This document shows positions 63,281-64,000 of a stretch of DNA of 64,000 bases, in pieces (position 1 is the first letter of the stretch; every line of letters starts with the position of its first letter). Position numbers and translations under genes: made by a program. The stretch comes from Acanthacorydalis orientalis (Eukaryota > Arthropoda > Insecta > Megaloptera > Corydalidae): positions 13,350,201-13,414,200 of the forward strand of contig CM068314.1 of NCBI GenBank assembly GCA_034766995.1, given 5' to 3'. The notes under the pieces are model-generated. The model did not search any database and was not told the DNA's origin. It saw nothing but the letters and a program-made list of their open reading frames with translations.

Positions 63281-63333
<53 letters not shown>

Positions 63334-63342
63334 GAGAGAGAG
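63281..63342. repeat. Compound microsatellite (TA)n-(GA)n
   Basis: About 50 bp of TA repeat, then TCAGAGAGAGAGAG. Confidence 0.9.
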
Positions 63343-63594
63343 AGTGAGAAAGAACTATGAAATGTAATTATTACAAATAACATTAATAAATAATTAATAC
63401 TAATTTCAAATTATACAACGCATACTACATCTTCAGAGCGATAAGAAATTTTTTTGAATTTGTGAAATCAGTGAAAAATTAATTTTAGAAACATCAGTTT
63501 TTCTTTAAAAATAATACTAAATTATAAAAAAAATGTTTTGCATATAACTGAATTTTTTTCTGAAAAGATTTAAATTTGAACGACTGGTTTTCTG

Positions 63595-63800
63595 TCTATT
63601 CAGATTCAATTTCGCTGTTAAATTTTTAATTGTTTAATAATTGATTATTGATTATTTTTGTATATCATCTATGACGATGTCATCATTCTCAGAGGACTGC
63701 AGTATTGATAATTTTAAATGAACACAAGTAACAATCAAAACTGGCCAGTAATTATTTATAAGACAATTTTGATTTGAAAAAAGTTTTGTTGCTTATAAGG
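63595..63800. repeat. GATCA foldback repeat (family G)
   Basis: TTCAGATTCAATTTCGCTGT, AATAATTGATTATTGATTAT and the core GATGTCATCATTCTCAGAGG match the other copies. The right arm is not clear. Confidence 0.45.
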
Positions 63801-64000
63801 CGATTGAAAAAGTAATTTATGTAAATTTATAAGTCAATTTATAAAAAAAATATTTACAATTATAAATTTACAAAAAATTAAAGAAATGTGTTTACCTTTT
63901 AATATTTTAAATTTATTCAAAACAACATATCTGCTTTTTGTTTATAACTTACATGCACATAAAAAATACTGACCTACAAAGTTAACAATAAATTTCAACA

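Larger units (their letters stand above)
44418..64000 (-). other. Upstream intron of the TMTC2-like gene (at least 19.6 kb, open at window edge)
   Basis: The acceptor TTTATTTACAG at 44418 shows that an exon lies upstream. No sequence resembling the N-terminal TMTC exons was recognised between here and the window end. The intron probably continues beyond the window, unless a small exon was missed. It contains a pogo remnant, mariner A and B copies, foldback repeats and several GC-richer islands. Confidence 0.65.

Overview
This window looks like AT-rich nuclear DNA from an animal, most likely an insect or other arthropod. The signs are GT-AG spliced exons inside very large introns, dozens of long (TA)n microsatellites, several mariner-type transposon families, and no operons or dense coding. 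The species cannot be named from the sequence. Most open frames here are translations of (TA)n tracts or chance frames in AT-rich DNA and are not annotated as genes.

Only one host gene is supported, on the minus strand: a TMTC protein (transmembrane, TPR-containing ER O-mannosyltransferase family), best matching the TMTC2 type. Two internal exons are visible. The larger (43337-44417) carries a membrane segment, the DUF1736 region, a long low-complexity linker with a Cys/His cluster, two more membrane segments and the start of the TPR region. The next exon (19283-19397) carries a TPR repeat. They join in matching phase across an intron of about 23.9 kb (19398-43336). The 5' exons lie beyond 64000 or were not recognised. 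The 3' exons lie below 19283 or outside the window. The whole window is therefore probably the interior of one very long gene.

The introns are filled with mobile-element remains. (1) Mariner family A (2122-2670, 7940-8510, and truncated copies near 140, 41779, 52670 and 62371) is a short derivative of about 550-570 bp. It keeps only the N-terminal HTH part of a transposase joined to the 3' end; one copy keeps an open 102-codon frame. (2) Mariner family B (ends near GGTGTACAAATTAATTCGG) has two near-full-length but broken copies (33175-34482, 39629-40835), three internally deleted copies and solo ends. (3) A pogo-like remnant lies at 45673-46491. (4) Others are a probable piggyBac remnant near 37229, a LINE reverse-transcriptase scrap at the left edge, two copies of a MITE (29524-29772, 60809-61011), two opposed copies of an unclassified 320-bp repeat (17277-17604, 46655-46970), and two foldback families. 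Many TA-targeting elements abut or lie inside (TA)n arrays.

Against this background there are islands of normal base composition (for example 10540-10945, 13030-13320, 15600-15900, 31680-32560, 36000-36260, 54880-55200, 57120-57640, 58080-58440, 59880-60400). These are candidate regulatory elements or unrecognised exons. I found no rRNA, tRNA or CRISPR array, and no convincing new multi-gene system. The most notable items are the recurrent HTH-only mariner derivative, the Cys/His cluster in the TMTC linker, and the physical linkage of mariner ends with (TA)n arrays.
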